Positions 1-10,386 of a stretch of DNA of 42,234 bases are shown in pieces (the first letter of the stretch is position 1; each line of letters begins with the position of its first letter). This stretch comes from an uncultured Lachnospiraceae bacterium (GTDB lineage Bacteria; Bacillota; Clostridia; Lachnospirales; Lachnospiraceae), in assembly GCA_902800325.1 (NCBI GenBank), contig CADCDW010000009.1, positions 1-42,234 of the forward strand. The letters are read 5' to 3'. The notes under the pieces were generated by a model. The model saw nothing but the letters and a program-made list of their open reading frames with translations. It did no database searches and was not told the DNA's origin. The position numbers and the translations under genes are program-made.

Positions 1-133
1 CATTTGCTAACTGGCCGGTCAGCAATGACAGTTTAACTTAGGTATCTATTTTTGTAAAATCATTTACTCTCTACACTTTGAATTATACAGGAAGCTATTT
101 AATTTTTAAATATCACAGTTATCGGAGGATGCC

Positions 134-1021
134 ATGACCACAAAACAGATAGATTACTGTATAGAACTTGCAAGAACGCAGAGTTTTTCAAGAGGCTCAG
201 AGAATATGTATGTAAGCCAGCCTACTTTTTCTTATCAGATTAAACTTTTGGAGGAAGAAGTCGGATTCGATATCTTTGAGAGGAACGGAAAGGGTGCAAC
301 GCTTACTCCAGCCGGTCAGCAGTTTGTAAGCTTTCTTTCAAATATGCGAGATGATATGAAGCGAGCTATCGAACAGGGGCAGAATTTCAGTGCCAAATAC
401 AGGGACAATATCTCTATCAGTCTCATGGTGAGACAGGCAGTATACTTCCTGCCGGAAGCCATCCGTATCTTTGAAAAAAGGCAATCACATGTGCAGATTA
501 CACCAAAATTCTAATACGAAGGTGGTATGGACAGTTTCTTAAAAAACGAAGCAGATATTCTCTTCACCTTAAAGGAACATACAAAACAGCTCGCAGGCAC
601 AACTGTCCACGAGCTATTCAAAAGCCATATATATTTGATTACGGACAAAGGCGACCCACTTGCCTCAAAAAACATCATCACTGATGAAGATATTTACGGA
701 AGAACTCTCATGGTCGGCGGCGGTTCACCGGCCTTACTTCGAGCTGTTCAGCAAAAACTCATATCATCCGGCAAGATTTCATATTTCAACAGCCCGGATC
801 ATGAAACTACACTTACCAATGTCGCGGCAGGTCGCGGAATCTGCCTTGCTCCCGGTTTTTTAAATGACCATAGCGGGCAGTTTGCATGGGTACCATATGA
901 CTGCAAGGATACATTTAACTGCGTTCTCTGTACACATAAAACTGACAATAGAGAAAGCTTGTCGGAATTCATAAATACGCTCAAAAAACTTTACGACGAT
1001 GTGGTTGCTTTTCCGTTATAA
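134..1021 (+). pseudogene. LysR-family transcriptional regulator interrupted by an in-frame TAA
   Basis: Two open stretches (134-514 and 527-1021) lie in the same reading frame and are separated only by a TAA at 512-514 followed by four sense codons (Tyr-Glu-Gly-Gly) before an internal ATG. Read through, they make about 295 residues, the normal length of a LysR regulator. The first part holds the N-terminal winged helix-turn-helix (about residues 1-60, with the family-like SFSRGSENMYVSQPTFSYQI) and the start of the effector domain; the second holds the rest of the periplasmic-binding-like effector domain. A GGAGG at 124-128 supports the ATG at 134. A single C-to-T change from CAA would explain the stop. 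The broken product would keep DNA binding but lose most effector sensing, so I infer a recent pseudogene. The target gene is not evident; its divergent neighbour would lie before base 1. Confidence 0.85.
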
Positions 1022-1092
1022 TAGAGCATACAACTTATAAGGCATACTATACATCATCTCCATCTGAATACTTCGCTATGAGTGTATTACCA

Positions 1093-1605
1093 TTATATAT
1101 ATTGAACACCTAATGCTTTTAATTCCGCTCTCATTTTTTTTACCTTTTTATCCGGGAACCGTCTTCCTATACAGTCCTTCAGCATAATTACTTTAACTCC
1201 TGTCCTTGCTGCACCTTTTGCTGTGGCGCCAACGCATCCACACTCATCAAGTCCACAAAGAACAACTTCATTATATCCCTGTTTTTCCATATGTAGCCTA
1301 AAATCTTTTGACGTATAAGTATCAGAATGATTCTTCTCAAAAATTAATTCGGAAACCAAATTAAGTCCGGGATAAAACAGGGCACCCTCAGTACCTTTGA
1401 TTGAAAAACCTACTCCCCACATTACTTTAGGCAGAATATGCTTGATATAAATAATGTCATATCCACTTTCCTTATATGTCAAAATAGCCTGATTTACATT
1501 GTCTACAAGTTTATCCGTATCATAAGTAAACATAGATTTTCTTTTATCCCATAGATAATCATTTTGCATATCTATAACAAGTAAAGCTTTATCTTTTACC
1601 GACAT
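1093..1605 (-). CDS. Isochorismatase-family cysteine hydrolase
   Basis: The product (170 residues from the ATG at 1605) has the isochorismatase-like hydrolase fold signature. It has an early Asp in LLVIDMQNDY (D12), a Lys in EKNHSD (K91) and a Cys in the GCVGATA motif (C124), which match the Asp-Lys-Cys triad of this family. Members hydrolyse amides or enol ethers such as nicotinamide, N-carbamoylsarcosine or isochorismate; the substrate cannot be told from the sequence. A GTG at 1614 also opens the frame, but the AGAAGGTGAG just upstream fits the ATG at 1605 as ribosome-binding site, so I chose the shorter form. It is convergent with the broken LysR gene and stands alone. A cytosolic location is inferred from the absence of a signal peptide. 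Confidence 0.82.
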   Translation of the reverse strand: MSVKDKALLVIDMQNDYLWDKRKSMFTYDTDKLVDNVNQAILTYKESGYDIIYIKHILPKVMWGVGFSIKGTEGALFYPGLNLVSELIFEKNHSDTYTSKDFRLHMEKQGYNEVVLCGLDECGCVGATAKGAARTGVKVIMLKDCIGRRFPDKKVKKMRAELKALGVQYI

Positions 1606-1649
1606 TTTTCTCACCTTCTATTCTTGACTCTAAAAATCAACACTTCTGT

Positions 1650-2651
1650 TTAATTTTTCTCTGCTTTCTTATCCGGAAACAATAATAAATCATCCGGTAT
1701 AAATACAAGAATCGCTTTCGTATCATGAACCTTCTTTTCGCGTATACCGACACAGGTACAATAATCATATTTGTACACTCTGCCACCATGTCTTATCAGC
1801 AATTTATATGTTTTAACCTCTTTTACAATCGCATGGTAGGCAATGTATTCATGACGGCGGACAACTCTTAATTTATATACAGTATTTGTTATATAATATG
1901 CCATTATAGGTATACCGAATACAATGAAAAAAAGCATAATAAAAGCTAAAGGTCCTGCTGCTCTCTCTGCTCTTACATGAATTATCGAAGCAATGATTCT
2001 GCCCTTATAATCCGCATCCGATTCATGTGTTATTGAAACCATTGCAAACAACACAAATCCTATCATAAGAAAGACAACTGTACCTAAATTTAAAACCTGA
2101 TCTTTAAGTACCGCAAAATATAATTTTCTCTGAAACGGCACCGGTGGTTTAACTATGTAAAAATTTTCAGAATCCTCATATGTATGAAGATTTCCATTTT
2201 TATAAAATATATCTTTCCAGTTCTTCATATCATTTAATGCATATCTGACTATATTGGGAGTTACAAAAATACCTATGCATGGAAACATGATAAATCCGAC
2301 AATTGCTACTGAAAGCTTGTCATTTACTATATCATCAATTCCTATTAAAACAATCGCTGTTACAATTAATGTCGGAATAAATGCAGCAATAATTTTATCC
2401 ACATACCACATAGTAGTTTTTTTCTTTTTATTTCTTGAATAGTTTTTTAACAAGACCATCAATGATACATATGATGAGGCACCTGTAATAAGCAAAAAAA
2501 TGATTGTTCTTAATAATCTGTTATTCTTAAACCATATATACTTAATCGTAAATGAAATATTGACGCCAAACATAACCAACGATATAGAAAAAATCAATAT
2601 TACCAACAGCTGTTTTCCTGTAGAGAGTGGTTCTTTAGCCAACTTAAACAC
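1650..2651 (-). CDS. Multi-pass membrane protein of unknown function
   Basis: I do not recognise the family. The 333 residues show about six hydrophobic segments: two near the N terminus (about 14-35 and 45-67), a pair in the middle (about 86-108 and 114-134), and two more at about 186-208 and 235-258. Each pair is separated by charged loops, and the tail of about 75 residues after the last segment looks soluble, possibly a cytoplasmic beta domain. The reading frame opens at a GTG (2651), but AGAGGTG overlaps that codon. A TTG at 2642 (Leu-4) sits at a better distance from it and may be the true start. The gene lies just downstream of the glyoxalase remnant and of another small membrane protein on the same strand. 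No catalytic motif is visible. Confidence 0.6.
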   Translation of the reverse strand: MFKLAKEPLSTGKQLLVILIFSISLVMFGVNISFTIKYIWFKNNRLLRTIIFLLITGASSYVSLMVLLKNYSRNKKKKTTMWYVDKIIAAFIPTLIVTAIVLIGIDDIVNDKLSVAIVGFIMFPCIGIFVTPNIVRYALNDMKNWKDIFYKNGNLHTYEDSENFYIVKPPVPFQRKLYFAVLKDQVLNLGTVVFLMIGFVLFAMVSITHESDADYKGRIIASIIHVRAERAAGPLAFIMLFFIVFGIPIMAYYITNTVYKLRVVRRHEYIAYHAIVKEVKTYKLLIRHGGRVYKYDYCTCVGIREKKVHDTKAILVFIPDDLLLFPDKKAEKN

Positions 2652-2670
2652 CTCTTTTCTAATTATATTT

Positions 2671-2841
2671 CTAAACTGTTATTTCAATTTGATTTCCAAA
2701 GGTATCAAGAATACAACTCTCATAATAACCTTCTCCGGTTATACGAGGACCACTTAACACTTTATATTCGTCTTTCTTAAGCCTGTATGTCAGTTCATCA
2801 ACTTTTTCTTTGCTTCCAACCGAAAATGCAATATGTGCATA
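2671..2841 (-). pseudogene. C-terminal fragment of a glyoxalase/VOC-family protein
   Basis: Read on the minus strand, 56 sense codons followed by TAG encode the C-terminal half of a vicinal-oxygen-chelate (glyoxalase/bleomycin-resistance) protein: [17 protein letters not shown], then [17 protein letters not shown], then FGNQIEITV at the end. The TG(D/E)GYYES and D..GN.IEI pattern is characteristic of these proteins, which are normally about 125 residues long. The N-terminal half and a start codon are missing. The fragment is read in a different frame from the upstream membrane-protein gene, whose last 17 codons run into it. This is best explained by an old deletion that joined the two genes. 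It is too short to be found by an ordinary gene caller. Confidence 0.75.
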
Positions 2842-3371
2842 CGAAAGACAACATAATTATCCGAATTATCAATATAACCTACCGTTGCGTAATACACAGG
2901 ATTTTTCCTTGCTCCAAAACCTATCTTATATATCTCAAGATTAAGGCATACTCCTCTTCGTTTAGTGTAATGCTGCCAATCATTATGATGACATAAAAGC
3001 CTATATACAAGATAAACCGTAAGACAGCAAAGTATTATATCAAGTAATATAAATACTCCAACCCAGGCACCTGATACATCAGCGATATTATGTATTCCGC
3101 TTATAATCAATATTCCGAATAATCCTAAAATAATCGGCAGCGTTATAAGCGCATATATCCCGGAATGACGCTGTTTTAACCTTTCTCCATCATCAGAATT
3201 TAACGGAAAAGCTTCCTTAGATAAGGCAGCTTCTTTAAGTTTTTCTGAATATTTATCTATTTCTTTTATCCTTGCCGTCTTCAACCTTTTTCTGCTCGTA
3301 AATGCCACTATTACAACAATTAAGTCAGGTAGCAAAACAAAGCAGAAAAATATAATAATTAATTCAACCAT
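2790..3371 (-). CDS. Small membrane protein with a foreign C terminus
   Basis: The 193-residue product starts at an ATG preceded by AGAGGAT. It has an N-terminal hydrophobic segment (about 3-23), a basic and charged cytoplasmic stretch (about 27-72), two further membrane segments (about 73-92 and 100-125), and a C-terminal soluble part whose pattern ([13 protein letters not shown]...YYATVGYID) faintly resembles DUF3592-like beta domains. The native sequence appears to stop around Val-Val-Phe near 2845-2850. The final residues ([17 protein letters not shown]) are an out-of-frame reading of the adjoining VOC-protein fragment, so the protein is probably truncated. Its function is unknown. It is transcribed in the same direction as the 1650-2651 membrane protein. 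Confidence 0.5.
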   Translation of the reverse strand: MVELIIIFFCFVLLPDLIVVIVAFTSRKRLKTARIKEIDKYSEKLKEAALSKEAFPLNSDDGERLKQRHSGIYALITLPIILGLFGILIISGIHNIADVSGAWVGVFILLDIILCCLTVYLVYRLLCHHNDWQHYTKRRGVCLNLEIYKIGFGARKNPVYYATVGYIDNSDNYVVFRMHILHFRLEAKKKLMN

Positions 3372-3444
3372 AATATCCTCTTAAATATATTTTTCAGTTT
3401 ATCTTTTGCCTTTAAAAATTATATCATATTTCTATCAATAATAG

Positions 3445-3480
3445 AAGCGCACCCTGCATTATACAAGCAAAGGTGCGCTT
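3445..3480. terminator. Hairpin terminator
   Basis: A 9-bp perfect stem (AAGCGCACC at 3445-3453 and GGTGCGCTT at 3472-3480) has an inner TGC/GCA pairing. The clear T-run (3479-3483) is on the plus strand; on the minus strand the tract after the stem is only CTTCTATT. It lies between the 3' end of the MATE gene and the 5' end of the small membrane-protein gene, so it most likely ends MATE transcription on the minus strand despite the weaker U-tract. Confidence 0.6.
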
Positions 3481-3551
3481 TTTATCATTATTCTTTCAAT
3501 TAGTTTATGCCTTTGAATTATGAAGATATACAAAGAAATATTTTCAACATC

Positions 3552-4889
3552 CTACAAAATATCCTTTTTCTCCTTCCACGGTCCGTTATGATAAAAAATA
3601 ACGGACATAACCATCGCTATGCTCCATCCTATCGGCCATGCGAGCCATATCCCTGTTGCACCGATAAGATTCGAAAATGCCTTAGCAAGTATCACCCTCA
3701 TAATCAGATCCGTGAATGTCGAAATCATAAAATTATTCATAAGTCCCGCACCTCGCAGTATACCATCTGCCACAAGCTTGACAGATATAACGAAGTAAAA
3801 CGGCACCAATATATGAAGAAACATCATACCAGTATGAAGTGCTGTCTCTGACGGAGAATTTACAAAAAACACAATAAGCTTTTTCGCAAATAACATATAT
3901 AGAAATACAATCGGTATGCATATAATCCATACCATCTTAACTCCTGCCTTAAAACCGTCCTTAATCCTCTTCAATTTTCCGGCACCAACATTTTGAGCGG
4001 TATAGTTGGATACTCCGTTTCCAAGCGTAGTAAATGATGTTATAACCAGATTATTAAGCTTAACTGAAGCCGAATATCCTGCAATAACTCCTGAACCATA
4101 GCTGTTAATTATGCTTTGAATAATTATATTTCCAACTGATATAAAGCTCTGTTGAAGTATGCTCGGCACAGCTATAATAGCAATCTTCTTTAATATGTCC
4201 TTCGAAAACACCTTCACCTTATCATCAGTATTAACTTCTGCAAGCCTCTTAAATACTACAACGATAGCGAACACACAGCTTATTCCCTGACATATAAAGG
4301 TTGCCCATGCTACACCACTCACTCCCATGTTAAAGCTTTTTACAAACCATATATCCATAAATATATTTGCCGTCGAAGAACACGCCAAAAATATAAATGG
4401 AGTCCTAGAATCACCAAGTGCCGAGAATATTCCGGTCGCAATATTATAAAAGAATAAAAAAGGAAGTCCCCATATGTATATATCCAGATAAAGCTTTGAA
4501 TCATTGAAGATATTATCGGGAGTATTAATAAGCCCCAGAAATCCGTCACAGAATACAAATCCAAATACCATAAGAAAACCACATATTACAGCACTTGATA
4601 TAAGCGTGGTATACACGGCGGTTTTCAAATCTCCGTATCTTTTTGCTCCGAAAAGCTGTGATACAATAACCGAACAGCCTATGTTGCATCCGAATGCAAA
4701 GGCTATAAATATAAGGGTAATCTCATAGCTGTTGCCAACTGCCGCAAGTGCATTTTCTCCTACAAATTTTCCTGCGACAAGACTGTCAGCTATATTATAA
4801 AGCTGCTGAAACACTATACTCCCAAACAACGGCAGACAGAATTTCCACAAAACCAACTCAGGCTTTCCCACTGTTAAATCCCTATTCAT
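3552..4889 (-). CDS. MATE-family multidrug efflux transporter
   Basis: The 445-residue, very hydrophobic protein has about twelve membrane segments in two similar halves, the length and layout of MATE (multi antimicrobial extrusion) transporters. The N terminus carries the family-like LFGSIVFQQLYNIADSLVAG with the following GENALAAVG, and a related pattern recurs in the second half (LQQSFISVGNIIIQSIINSYG). MATE pumps export cationic drugs or metabolites using sodium or proton gradients; the substrate here is unknown. The gene is divergent from a LysR regulator starting at 5008, with 118 bp between the start codons, so control by that regulator is likely. A hairpin at 3445-3480 lies downstream. 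Confidence 0.93.
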   Translation of the reverse strand: MNRDLTVGKPELVLWKFCLPLFGSIVFQQLYNIADSLVAGKFVGENALAAVGNSYEITLIFIAFAFGCNIGCSVIVSQLFGAKRYGDLKTAVYTTLISSAVICGFLMVFGFVFCDGFLGLINTPDNIFNDSKLYLDIYIWGLPFLFFYNIATGIFSALGDSRTPFIFLACSSTANIFMDIWFVKSFNMGVSGVAWATFICQGISCVFAIVVVFKRLAEVNTDDKVKVFSKDILKKIAIIAVPSILQQSFISVGNIIIQSIINSYGSGVIAGYSASVKLNNLVITSFTTLGNGVSNYTAQNVGAGKLKRIKDGFKAGVKMVWIICIPIVFLYMLFAKKLIVFFVNSPSETALHTGMMFLHILVPFYFVISVKLVADGILRGAGLMNNFMISTFTDLIMRVILAKAFSNLIGATGIWLAWPIGWSIAMVMSVIFYHNGPWKEKKDIL

Positions 4890-5007
4890 ATCTTACACTC
4901 ACTCTTTTCTTGTATTTTTCTCAATGATGTATTATACTTAAGTCTTAGAAATATGTAAAATATATAATTAATATATCCAATATATAAAATTTATATAAGA
5001 GGTAAAT
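4890..5007. promoter_or_regulatory. Divergent MATE/LysR control region
   Basis: This 118-bp, very AT-rich gap lies between the divergent MATE and LysR genes. It contains near-palindromic AT tracts such as ATATATAATTAATATAT around 4959-4975, compatible with a T-N11-A LysR box but not distinctive in such AT-rich DNA. AAGAGGT before the ATG at 5008 is a clear ribosome-binding site for the regulator. The operator assignment is inference from gene arrangement. Confidence 0.35.
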
Positions 5008-5889
5008 ATGAATATTAATTACGAGTACTATAAAATTTTTTATTATGTTGCAAAGTATAAGAGCTTCACAAGAGCTGCTGAAGAGCTTAATAACAATCAA
5101 CCAAACATTTCCCGTGTTATCAAACTTTTAGAACACGAATTAGGATGCAGACTGTTAAAACGAACCAATCACGGCATTATACTTACTCCTGAGGGTAAAA
5201 TATTATATTCACATATAAAAATAGCAATAGACCGGATTATGCAGGCGGAGGATGAATTACTTTCAATAACCAATTTACACGACGGAGTTATAACCATAGG
5301 TGCAAGTGAGACTGCTCTTTATATGGCGCTGCTTCCCTCATTAAATAAATTCAAAAAAAGCCACCCCGGTATTCGTATAAACATAAAAAATCATCTTACA
5401 AAAGAAGCTGTTGAATCCGTTAAAAATGGTATGGTTGATTTTTCAATAGTAACTACACACAAAGATTTGCCAAAACCGCTTATCTCCACCACAATTATGG
5501 AGATAAAAGATATATTGGTAGGAGGTCCGTCATATCAATTCACTAATGAACCGATTTCCCTTAAAGACATAGAACAGCTTCCACTTATATGCATGGGAGA
5601 GGAAACCATGGTTTATGAGCTTTATTTTAATTATTTTAAGGAAAATGGTCTGACCTTCAAACCGGAATTCGAAGCCGCAACTACAGACCAGATACTTCCA
5701 ATGATTATAAATGACTTAGGAATAGGATTTATACCGAAAATGTATGCAGCCGATGCATTAAAAAAGAAAAAGGTTTATGAGATTAAACTAAAAGAGGATA
5801 TTCCTGTCAGAAAAATCTGTCTTGTTGAAAACAGTGAATATCCTCTTAGTATAGCGGCCACAGAGCTAAAGAACGAACTAAAAAAATAA
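5008..5889 (+). CDS. LysR-family transcriptional regulator
   Basis: The 293-residue protein has the standard LysR layout: an N-terminal winged helix-turn-helix (about residues 3-62, YYKIFYYVAKYKSFTRAAEE, then a recognition helix with QPNISRVIKLLE), a linker helix, and a periplasmic-binding-like effector domain from about residue 90 to the end. It is intact, unlike the broken LysR gene at the start of the window, and the two are clearly different in sequence. It is divergent from the MATE transporter, the classic arrangement for a regulator that controls its neighbour and itself in response to a small molecule. The inducer is unknown. Confidence 0.93.
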   Translation: MNINYEYYKIFYYVAKYKSFTRAAEELNNNQPNISRVIKLLEHELGCRLLKRTNHGIILTPEGKILYSHIKIAIDRIMQAEDELLSITNLHDGVITIGASETALYMALLPSLNKFKKSHPGIRINIKNHLTKEAVESVKNGMVDFSIVTTHKDLPKPLISTTIMEIKDILVGGPSYQFTNEPISLKDIEQLPLICMGEETMVYELYFNYFKENGLTFKPEFEAATTDQILPMIINDLGIGFIPKMYAADALKKKKVYEIKLKEDIPVRKICLVENSEYPLSIAATELKNELKK

Positions 5890-5931
5890 CTTATCCCAAG
5901 TCGCTGCCTCCTCTATGCTTCACTTCGATGT

Positions 5932-7866
<1,935 letters not shown>

Positions 7867-7946
7867 CTAAATAATAATCTCTTTTACTTTCTTAAATAGA
7901 GTCATCACAATTATAGTGTTTACTCATCTTTCTCATAAAAATCCAA

Positions 7947-8231
7947 TTATTCTACAACCGCAAGTATGTCTGCCTGCTTAACGATTATATATTCTTCATC
8001 ATCAAGCTTAACCTCTGTTCCTGCATATCTTGAGTAGATTACTTTATCTCCAACTTTAACTTCCATAGGAATCTTCTCACCATCAACAACGGCACCCGGA
8101 CCAACTTCTACAACCTCTGCATACTGTGGCTTTTCCTTTGCCTGTGATGGAAGAACGATACCTGACTTGGTAGTTTCTTCTGCAACTGACTGCTTTAATA
8201 CAACTCTGTCGCCTAATGGTAATAATTTCAT
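7947..8231 (-). CDS. groES: Co-chaperonin GroES (10 kDa)
   Basis: GroES is the seven-subunit lid of the GroEL chamber. The 94-residue length is standard, and the sequence carries LLPLGDRVVLK at the N terminus, a mobile loop (ETTKSGIVLPS, with the IVL that docks onto GroEL), and the C-terminal DDEEYIIVKQADILAVVE. A GAGGAGG-type ribosome-binding site precedes the ATG. It is the first gene of the groES-groEL operon and is preceded by a perfect CIRCE operator and a sigma-A-type promoter. Confidence 0.99.
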   Translation of the reverse strand: MKLLPLGDRVVLKQSVAEETTKSGIVLPSQAKEKPQYAEVVEVGPGAVVDGEKIPMEVKVGDKVIYSRYAGTEVKLDDEEYIIVKQADILAVVE

Positions 8232-8294
8232 TGTTAACTCCTCCTCGTCTATATCTTTATTGACAATTATTTCAGACTCGAATGTCTGTATTTT

Positions 8295-8359
8295 TTAGCA
8301 CTCATTTAGTTTGAGTGCTAACATAATTATTATTGTACTCATTTTTTTGAAAAAATCAA
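8295..8359 (-). promoter_or_regulatory. groESL promoter with perfect CIRCE operator (HrcA site)
   Basis: TTAGCACTC at 8295-8303, nine bases, then GAGTGCTAA at 8313-8321 is a perfect CIRCE inverted repeat, the binding site of the heat-shock repressor HrcA. On the minus strand a TTGATT (8354-8359) and TACAAT (8332-8337) with a 16-base spacer form a plausible sigma-A promoter. The predicted start of transcription then falls at or just before the CIRCE, the usual arrangement for repression. Confidence 0.92.
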
Positions 8360-8452
8360 CCCCTAATTATAAAATTAACAGCTTTTTCACAAATTATTTT
8401 TTTAATGTCCAAACCGGATATGTAATAACCTTGTAAAAAAGCTGTATTTATA

Positions 8453-9433
8453 TTATTTTCCAAGTCCTTTTTCTCTTCCGTAATAAAACAGATACTGCTG
8501 CGCATATCCCGCATACTCGCCATATCTTTCATATGCAAAGTTTTCTATAATTTCTTTTTTAGTATCTTCACCAAAGTACATATATTCCATAATCCTCTTC
8601 ATCCACACGTCAACCGGAAATGCATTGGTAAAGGAAAGGCCGTACAAAAGCACACAATTTGCTACCTTCTCACCAACACCTTTTATAGTCATAAGATTAT
8701 CTCTCGCTTCATTAAAGCTCATTCTTTTAAGTTTATCCTCGCTTATCTCACCATTATATACCTTACAAACTGCATCTCTTATATAAGGTGCTCTAAACCC
8801 TACCTTACACTCTCTAAGTTCTTCTTCACTTACCTCATAAAGCCTATCCACACCCGGAAATGTGTATACTACTCTCTCATCAGGAAGCACAATCTTATCT
8901 CCGTAACGCTCGGATATGGTATGTACAATCTGCTTTATATGTGGTATCTGCTTATTTTGCGATATGATAAATGATATAAGTGTTTCAAAAAAATCCTGTT
9001 TTAATATCCTGATACCTGCTTTTGCCGTAATCGCCTCTTTAAGCCTGTCATCAAAAGTCAGAACCTTATTTTTTATATCAGAATAATCAACCTCCATATC
9101 AAAATATTTAGACCATATTTCATTATAATCCTCCAAGGAAGTATTATATAAAATTATCCTACTGCAATTTTTTTTATCATCACAACCTGTATCATTTTTT
9201 GACGCATCAATTTTTACTGTATCTTTTTTTGCTTTACCTTTATTCTTCTTATCTGCTTTTTCCTCAAACTGCCTGATATGAAGGTACTTACCATACGCCA
9301 TAAGCTCGTAATCCTTATCATCAAGTCTTGTAAAATGAAAGCACTGCCCGCATTCCATGATATCCTCTATATCAAAATCCTTAGCGTCCTCTATTATTAC
9401 ATTTTTATCCTCACTGTATATATTCATATTCAT
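8453..9433 (-). CDS. 8-oxoguanine DNA glycosylase, OGG1-type
   Basis: This base-excision-repair enzyme removes oxidised guanine and nicks the strand. The 326-residue protein has an OGG N-terminal domain (with MECGQCFHFTR near 26-36) and a HhH-GPD fold. In the helix-hairpin-helix, GVGEKVANC holds the likely catalytic Lys (K256), followed by the conserved Asp in PVDVW (D275). SQNKQI (158-163) occupies the position of the base-probing SxN segment. An insertion rich in Lys and Asp (about 58-90) separates strands of the N-terminal domain and is probably a disordered loop. Two ATGs (9433 and 9427) are possible; GAGG spacing slightly favours 9427. It lies 73 bp downstream of the alpha/beta hydrolase gene. 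Confidence 0.85.
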   Translation of the reverse strand: MNMNIYSEDKNVIIEDAKDFDIEDIMECGQCFHFTRLDDKDYELMAYGKYLHIRQFEEKADKKNKGKAKKDTVKIDASKNDTGCDDKKNCSRIILYNTSLEDYNEIWSKYFDMEVDYSDIKNKVLTFDDRLKEAITAKAGIRILKQDFFETLISFIISQNKQIPHIKQIVHTISERYGDKIVLPDERVVYTFPGVDRLYEVSEEELRECKVGFRAPYIRDAVCKVYNGEISEDKLKRMSFNEARDNLMTIKGVGEKVANCVLLYGLSFTNAFPVDVWMKRIMEYMYFGEDTKKEIIENFAYERYGEYAGYAQQYLFYYGREKGLGK

Positions 9434-9506
9434 GACCTCATATAATTATGCCCAATTTTCCCTGGTCAAAGCTGACATGCACAAAATATTTACCCACAAA
9501 AAACTA

Positions 9507-10256
9507 CTAAACCAACTTTTTTATCTGCTTTGCAAAATACTTCGGATATCCCATAGCATACTCGCCATGATCCATATTCGGAATCTGGCGAAATTTAACT
9601 TTAGGAATATGCTTCTTGATATATCTCATGTCAGTTTCTCTAAATCTTTGCTCTTCACTTCCGTACCAATACTCAAAATAGGTATCCATCTTAGGAAAAT
9701 GTTCCGGCATATGAAAATTATCCATCGAACTGTAAAGTCTCCTTATGCTGTCTACACTCATACATCTTATAACACCATGCATAAGGTCAACCTGCTTTCT
9801 GTCATACTCATCTTCCGGAAAGACGAGAGACATAAGTCCTCTGCTTTTTTTCTCAAATTTTTTAAATGTAACGTCTGCCCACAGCTTAGCCTTTGCAAAG
9901 GTCTTTCCGTAATTCTTCGGTGTAACACCTCCATCAAGAACAACATTTTTCGCATGTATCCTGTTGTAAGCAAGAAGCCTTATGGCGATACCTCCACCCA
10001 TTGAAAATCCATAGATAACATCAATATCGCTTAAGTCCATTTCCAAAAGCTTATTTTCAATTCTTTTCGCAACATTTTCTATAGATGTGAACTCATCAAA
10101 TAAAAGCAAATCATGTCCCGGAACCGCAACCGCGATTATATGAAAATTCTTTTTCAAAAGCCTTATATTTTCCTTAAAATTTCTCCAGGACATACAAGCC
10201 CCATGTATCATAAGTAATATCTTATCGTTTTCTTTTCCAAACTCGTGAAATGTCAT
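9507..10256 (-). CDS. Alpha/beta-fold hydrolase
   Basis: The 249-residue protein is an alpha/beta hydrolase. It shows the HG oxyanion-hole motif after the first strand (LLMIHGACMSW, about 14-24), a nucleophile elbow GFSMGGG (Ser about 86), and a late MDHGEYAM with the presumed catalytic His near residue 232. The middle Asp carrying the acid role is probably in the DTYFEYWYGSEEQ region but I cannot fix it. The substrate is unknown; small esterases, lipases and peptidases share this pattern. It has no signal peptide. It is divergent from the Cys/His protein at 10387 and may be co-transcribed with the downstream glycosylase gene. Confidence 0.85.
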   Translation of the reverse strand: MTFHEFGKENDKILLMIHGACMSWRNFKENIRLLKKNFHIIAVAVPGHDLLLFDEFTSIENVAKRIENKLLEMDLSDIDVIYGFSMGGGIAIRLLAYNRIHAKNVVLDGGVTPKNYGKTFAKAKLWADVTFKKFEKKSRGLMSLVFPEDEYDRKQVDLMHGVIRCMSVDSIRRLYSSMDNFHMPEHFPKMDTYFEYWYGSEEQRFRETDMRYIKKHIPKVKFRQIPNMDHGEYAMGYPKYFAKQIKKLV

Positions 10257-10386
10257 ATGTACCTCCTGATTTCATACTACAAAATATAAATAATTATAGC
10301 AAATATCCTCGATTTAGTATATACTTGATTTGTAAACAGATAACAAAAATAAATAATACAAAATCTTCAATCGAAAGGATAAATCT

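Noticed and set aside
512-514. Recoded stop codon (selenocysteine or readthrough) in the first LysR gene
   Set aside because: The codon is TAA, not TGA, there is no downstream hairpin, and LysR regulators have no such recoding.
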